Source: Bacteroidales bacterium (GTDB lineage: Bacteria > Bacteroidota > Bacteroidia > Bacteroidales > UBA10428). From it: a stretch of 39,079 nucleotides of DNA. The translations under genes and the position numbers were made by a program. Positions 35,828 through 39,079 of this stretch are shown here, one piece after another. Location of the stretch: assembly GCA_016935355.1 (NCBI GenBank), contig JAFGRC010000079.1:1-39079 (forward strand). The letters are read 5' to 3'. The notes beneath the pieces are model-generated. The model saw only the letters and a list, made by a program, of their open reading frames with translations. It was not told the DNA's origin and did not search any database. Every line of letters starts with the position of its first letter. Position 1 is the first letter of the stretch.

Positions 35828-37075
35828 ATGCCAGATATTTCACGACGCGGACAACTGATGCCCAATTCACCCATTCGCAAACTTGTGCCTCTGGCTGAGA
35901 AAGCCATTAGAAAAGGCGTTAAAGTCTACCGTTTGAACATTGGCCAGCCTGATATCCTCACGTCTCCGAATGCAATACATGCAATTCAGACCTATAATGT
36001 CAATATTATTGATTATGGTCACAGCGCCGGAAATGAATCGCTCCGGAAAAAATTTGCGGATTATTATAAAAAAATAAACATCCCGCTGGAATACGAGGAC
36101 ATCCTGATCACTACCGGTGCTTCGGAAGCCATTACACTCACATTGCTGACATGCCTGAATGCAGGTGATGAAATAATCGTTCCCGAACCTTTTTATGCCA
36201 ATTACTTCAGTTTTGCCACGGCAACAGATGTTGAGGTCATTCCCGTGACTTCCAGTATTGAAAGCGGATTTGCCCTGCCTCCAATTGAAGCGTTTGAAAA
36301 AAAGATCACGCCCAGAACAAAAGCGATCATCATCTGCAATCCCAACAATCCGACTGGTTATCTTTATTCCCGTGAAGAACTTGAACAACTTCGCGATATG
36401 GTCAGGAAACATGACCTGTTTTTCATATGTGACGAAGTTTACCGGGATTTGTGCTATGACGGGGGTATATTTACATCAGCTATGCAAATCGAAGGGATTG
36501 AAAAAAATCTGATCCTGATCGATTCCGTTTCCAAAAGATACAGTGCTACCGGACTCAGGGTAGGTGTGCTGGCTTCCAGGAACCGCGACCTGTTGCAGAC
36601 AGCCCTGAAATTCTGTCAGGCCCGGCTGTGTCCTCCCAATATCGGACAGGTCGCTGCAGAAGCAGCCCTTGATTCTCCACCGGAATACCTTGAATATGTA
36701 TTCAATGAATTTCTGGAAAGAAGAAATTTCGTGGTCGATGCTTTGAACAATATTGAAGGCGTATTTTGTCCCCTGCCCAAAGGATCTTTCTATGTTATGG
36801 TCAAACTGCCTGTTGACGATGCAGAGAAATTTTCCATGTGGATGCTTGAAGAATTTGAATATAAAAAGCAGACGGTCATGCTGGCGCCGGGTTCCGGATT
36901 TTATTACAATACCAGTCTGGGCAAACAGGAAGTGCGGATCGCATATGTGTTGAAACTGCAGGACCTGCAAAATGCCGTGGAGTGCTTGCAGCAGGGACTG
37001 GAATCCTACCCGGGAAGGATCTCACCGGAAACAACCGTTGACCATGCAAAAATAAGGCTGACAAAAAGTATTTAA
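35828..37075 (+). CDS. PLP-dependent aminotransferase (class I/II, aspartate aminotransferase-like)
   Basis: This 415-residue fold-type I aminotransferase has the PLP Lys236 in DSVSKRYSATGLRVG. Other landmarks are the ring-stacking region TTGASEAITLTL (about 97-108), the pocket CNPNNPTGYLYS near 176, FICDEVYRDLCY near 200, and the carboxylate-binding Arg in EVRIAYVL near 377. The enzyme transfers amino groups between amino acids and 2-oxo acids in the cytoplasm. The sequence suggests the aspartate/aromatic branch, but donor specificity cannot be fixed. The start MPDISRRGQLMPNSPIRKL fits related proteins. It is probably transcribed alone, convergent with the dehydrogenase across 48 bp. Family sure, substrate open. 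Confidence 0.93.
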   Translation: MPDISRRGQLMPNSPIRKLVPLAEKAIRKGVKVYRLNIGQPDILTSPNAIHAIQTYNVNIIDYGHSAGNESLRKKFADYYKKINIPLEYEDILITTGASEAITLTLLTCLNAGDEIIVPEPFYANYFSFATATDVEVIPVTSSIESGFALPPIEAFEKKITPRTKAIIICNPNNPTGYLYSREELEQLRDMVRKHDLFFICDEVYRDLCYDGGIFTSAMQIEGIEKNLILIDSVSKRYSATGLRVGVLASRNRDLLQTALKFCQARLCPPNIGQVAAEAALDSPPEYLEYVFNEFLERRNFVVDALNNIEGVFCPLPKGSFYVMVKLPVDDAEKFSMWMLEEFEYKKQTVMLAPGSGFYYNTSLGKQEVRIAYVLKLQDLQNAVECLQQGLESYPGRISPETTVDHAKIRLTKSI

Positions 37076-37123
37076 TGGACTGCTCACATTAAGCAATCTT
37101 TTTTCTTCCCTTCTGCTTCCCTG

Positions 37124-38158
37124 CTAAAAATTGATCATGGCTTTCATCACCCCGTCATGATAACCGGCTACCAGGTCAAAAGCCTTTTGTGTTTCTCCAA
37201 AACCAAACCGGTGCGTAATCATGCTGTCCGCCTTAATCTGTCCGCCAGCCATATAATCCAGCGTTGGCTGAACACAATTTACCTGCCTGCGCACATTCTG
37301 AATGCAGACTTCCTTGTGCCTGGATTTATCAACCGGTACCTTCCATAAATCGAATTCAGGTATGCCCACGATCATGATTTTCCCTCCGGGCTTGAGCAGT
37401 TCAAAGGCCTGTTCAAGTGCTTCCTGTTTACCGCAACATTCAAAAACAACATCCAGTCCGTACGGTTCTTTTTCCAGAATAACGCTTACAATATCCTCTT
37501 TATCAACATTACCGGTCCAGTCAGCCCCCAAATGCCTTGCCAGAGAAAGCCGTTCATCAATCCTGTCTGTCATATATACTGCTTCAGGATTATGCATCCG
37601 CATGGCCAGCAGCACGCTCATCCCGATCGGACCTGATCCGAGAACAGCGGCTTTAGCTCCTTTCATGGACACGGATCCTTTGACTGCATATACACCTATC
37701 GCTAAAGGTTCAGATAAAGCAGCCTGCCCGGTGTTCATATGATGTGCAACCGGAAAACAACTGGCTTCCGGCATAACGATATATTCTGCCAGACATCCCG
37801 CTGCCTGTCCCGGGCAACCCAGAAACCTGAGCTTTCTGCAGGTATGGTGCCTCCCTGCCCTGCACTGGTCACATTCCCGGCACGGCATAGCCGGATCAAC
37901 GGCAACCCGGTCACCTGGTTTAACAACAGTTACTTTACGGCCAACGGTTTCAACGATCCCGGCTCCCTCATGTCCGACAGTAAAAGGGTATTGTACAATC
38001 TGATTTCCGATCCTGCCTGCCGTGTAATAATGAATATCGGATCCACACACGCCGACAGCCGACATCCTGATCTTGACATCTGTTTCATTGATTATCTCAG
38101 GCTCCGGCACATCCATCATTTCCATCTGCCTGATACCGGTTAACATCATTGCTTTCAT
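37124..38158 (-). CDS. Zinc-dependent medium-chain dehydrogenase, sorbitol/xylitol dehydrogenase-like
   Basis: This 344-residue MDR-family enzyme has catalytic zinc ligands Cys38 (GVCGSDIHYY), His63-Glu64 (VGHEGAG) and Glu150-type SEPLA. The structural zinc set is Cys93, Cys96, Cys99 and Cys107 (CRECDQCRAGRHHTC). The Rossmann motif is GSGPIG (174-179), and Asp198 at the end of the second strand predicts NAD+ over NADP+. GSDIHYYTAGRIG is typical of sorbitol/xylitol dehydrogenases, so oxidation of a polyol to a ketose is likely, but L-threonine or other alcohols cannot be excluded. It is cytoplasmic. Upstream lies a C/A-rich tandem repeat, and beyond it the NamZ-like gene on the same strand; no sugar kinase or transporter adjoins it. 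Confidence 0.9.
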   Translation of the reverse strand: MKAMMLTGIRQMEMMDVPEPEIINETDVKIRMSAVGVCGSDIHYYTAGRIGNQIVQYPFTVGHEGAGIVETVGRKVTVVKPGDRVAVDPAMPCRECDQCRAGRHHTCRKLRFLGCPGQAAGCLAEYIVMPEASCFPVAHHMNTGQAALSEPLAIGVYAVKGSVSMKGAKAAVLGSGPIGMSVLLAMRMHNPEAVYMTDRIDERLSLARHLGADWTGNVDKEDIVSVILEKEPYGLDVVFECCGKQEALEQAFELLKPGGKIMIVGIPEFDLWKVPVDKSRHKEVCIQNVRRQVNCVQPTLDYMAGGQIKADSMITHRFGFGETQKAFDLVAGYHDGVMKAMINF

Positions 38159-38173
38159 ATCATAAATCTATTA

Positions 38174-38232
38174 AATCACACTCACACCCACACCCAAATC
38201 ACCCACACCCACACTCACACCCAAATCACCCA
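38174..38232. repeat. C/A-rich tandem repeat
   Basis: About two copies of a 27-bp unit made of CAC, CTCACA and CCCAAATCACCC blocks. CACCCAAATCACCC occurs at 38191-38204 and again at 38218-38231. The plus strand holds no G between 38170 and 38230, a strong strand bias. It fills the gap between the start of the dehydrogenase gene and the stop of the NamZ-like gene, so it would be transcribed in the dehydrogenase leader (as a G/T-rich RNA) if the two genes were joined. Confidence 0.85.
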
Positions 38233-38244
38233 AAAGATGTGACA

Positions 38245-39079
38245 TTATTCATAAAGTAAATATTTTACCCGGATCTGTTTAAATTTATCCAAATCCGGCT
38301 GCCAGCCGTTCCTGATCTCTTCTTCCGTCAATCCGTCAATGATCTGATTCATTAACCTGCCTGTTCCTGCCAGTGTATTAAAATAACTGTTGAAAAAGCT
38401 CCGGCCCATATTCATGCTTTCATAGGCTTGCTGAATCCAGTCAAGATTGATCCTGCTCATGGCAAACAGACTGTCCGCCGGCAATCCGGTCAGATTCACG
38501 CCATAACATTGCTGGTTGTTGTGCAGTGGATCTGCATTTCCGGTATTGGATAAAGGCATATAGGAAAATGACCGGTCGGGATAGTCGGGATGCCCGAACA
38601 GCCTGAACGGAAAATCAGTCCCCCTGCCGACATTCAATATTGTACCTTCAAACAGGCAAAGTGAAGGGTAGAGATAAACCGCTTCCATAGAGGTAATATT
38701 GGGTGACGGATTCACAGGCAATGTGTACGGTGACTTGTGAGAGTACCCGTTGCATGGAATTACTTTCAGATCACATTTAATACCCCCCGCGAGCCAGCCT
38801 TCACCGTTGATCATCAGGGCAAGTTCACCGACCGTCATTCCATGTACGACAGGAATGGGGTGCATGCCGACAAATGATTCAAATCCGTTTTCAAGAATAG
38901 GTCCGTCAATATAATGTCCGTTTGGATTCGGCCGGTCCAGAACAATCAACGGTATGCTATTTTCCGCACAGGATTCCATCACGTAATGCAACGTGGATAA
39001 ATACGTATAAAATCGGGCCCCGACATCCTGTATGTCAAAGACCATGATGTCGATTCCCTTCAGATCATCCGGTGCGGGT
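38245..39079 (-). CDS. Exo-beta-N-acetylmuramidase NamZ/DUF1343 family, N-terminus outside the window
   Basis: The frame enters from the window edge (P A P D D L K G I D I before the internal Met at 39045) and ends with TAA at 38245-38247, giving 277 residues of a family that is usually about 400 long. Conserved pieces are VFDIQDVGARFYTYLSTL, VLDRPNPNGHYIDGP, HPIPVVHGMTVGELA, SPNITSMEAVYLYPSLC, FEGTILNVGRGTDFPF and GVNLTG. NamZ (GH171, formerly DUF1343) removes terminal MurNAc from the non-reducing end of peptidoglycan fragments and supports wall recycling, as shown in Bacillus subtilis and Tannerella forsythia. A signal peptide would be in the missing part. Family call secure; activity inferred from family. 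Confidence 0.93.
   Translation of the reverse strand, partial: PAPDDLKGIDIMVFDIQDVGARFYTYLSTLHYVMESCAENSIPLIVLDRPNPNGHYIDGPILENGFESFVGMHPIPVVHGMTVGELALMINGEGWLAGGIKCDLKVIPCNGYSHKSPYTLPVNPSPNITSMEAVYLYPSLCLFEGTILNVGRGTDFPFRLFGHPDYPDRSFSYMPLSNTGNADPLHNNQQCYGVNLTGLPADSLFAMSRINLDWIQQAYESMNMGRSFFNSYFNTLAGTGRLMNQIIDGLTEEEIRNGWQPDLDKFKQIRVKYLLYE

Noticed and set aside
35867-36412. 181-residue minus-strand frame inside the aminotransferase gene
   Set aside because: Shadow of the conserved PLP enzyme; no signal, domain or promoter.
38159-38244. Possible telomere-like or phage attachment repeat (CACCC units)
   Set aside because: Only two imperfect copies, with no integrase or tRNA nearby; reported simply as a tandem repeat.

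Overview
The window reads as a chromosomal segment of a Bacteroidota bacterium, most likely Bacteroidales or a close relative. The evidence is gene content: a type III glutamine synthetase, a PorE-like OmpA/PD40 protein, a PorP/SprF-family protein, a gliding-motility-type (CHU_C) C-terminal sorting domain, DUF5686, DUF4783, DUF3109 and DUF1573 proteins, and a fused-type SecD N-terminus. Several starts are preceded by TAnnTTTG boxes, the Bacteroidota -7 element, and Shine-Dalgarno sequences are largely absent. No tRNA, rRNA, CRISPR array, transposase or phage gene was seen.

Layout. 1-768 (-): N-terminal part of SecD/SecDF, cut by the window edge. 857-1977: NUDIX hydrolase (-) and a Cys-rich DUF3109 protein (+). 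2140-4329 (+): glutamine synthetase III, followed by a convincing hairpin terminator. 4589-6586 (+): PorE-like protein (TPR, PD40 propeller, CarboxypepD-like domain, OmpA). 6614-13347 (-): a co-directional run transcribed as glmM, DUF5686 outer-membrane protein, era, der, small secreted protein/lipoprotein. 13490-14356 (+): RluB-type pseudouridine synthase.

14365-29362 (-) is the most distinctive part: a roughly 15-kb tightly packed run in the order rlmH, giant multi-pass sensor histidine kinase, giant T9SS-exported adhesin, PorP/SprF, PD40-PKD protein, unknown secreted protein, propeller-sensor SpoIIE phosphatase. Spacings are 0-12 bp except one gap of about 100-150 bp. I read it as a surface-adhesin export module flanked by two membrane signalling proteins. 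The idea that these form one functional unit is inference.

29488-32101: DUF4783 protein and nadC (+, overlapping), a decayed YihY/BrkB C-terminal remnant, pdxH (+), and a small FMN split-barrel protein (-). 32184-34820 (-): valS. 35190-37075 (+): DUF1573 lipoprotein and a PLP aminotransferase, separated by a 224-bp gap with inverted repeats. 37124-38158 (-): zinc sorbitol/xylitol-type dehydrogenase. 38174-38232: a C/A-rich tandem repeat. 38245-39079 (-): C-terminal part of a NamZ/DUF1343 exo-N-acetylmuramidase, cut by the window edge.

Most genes are housekeeping: secretion, ribosome and tRNA maturation, nitrogen assimilation, NAD and PLP synthesis, peptidoglycan precursor synthesis and recycling. 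The accessory content is concentrated in the T9SS-linked adhesin cluster.
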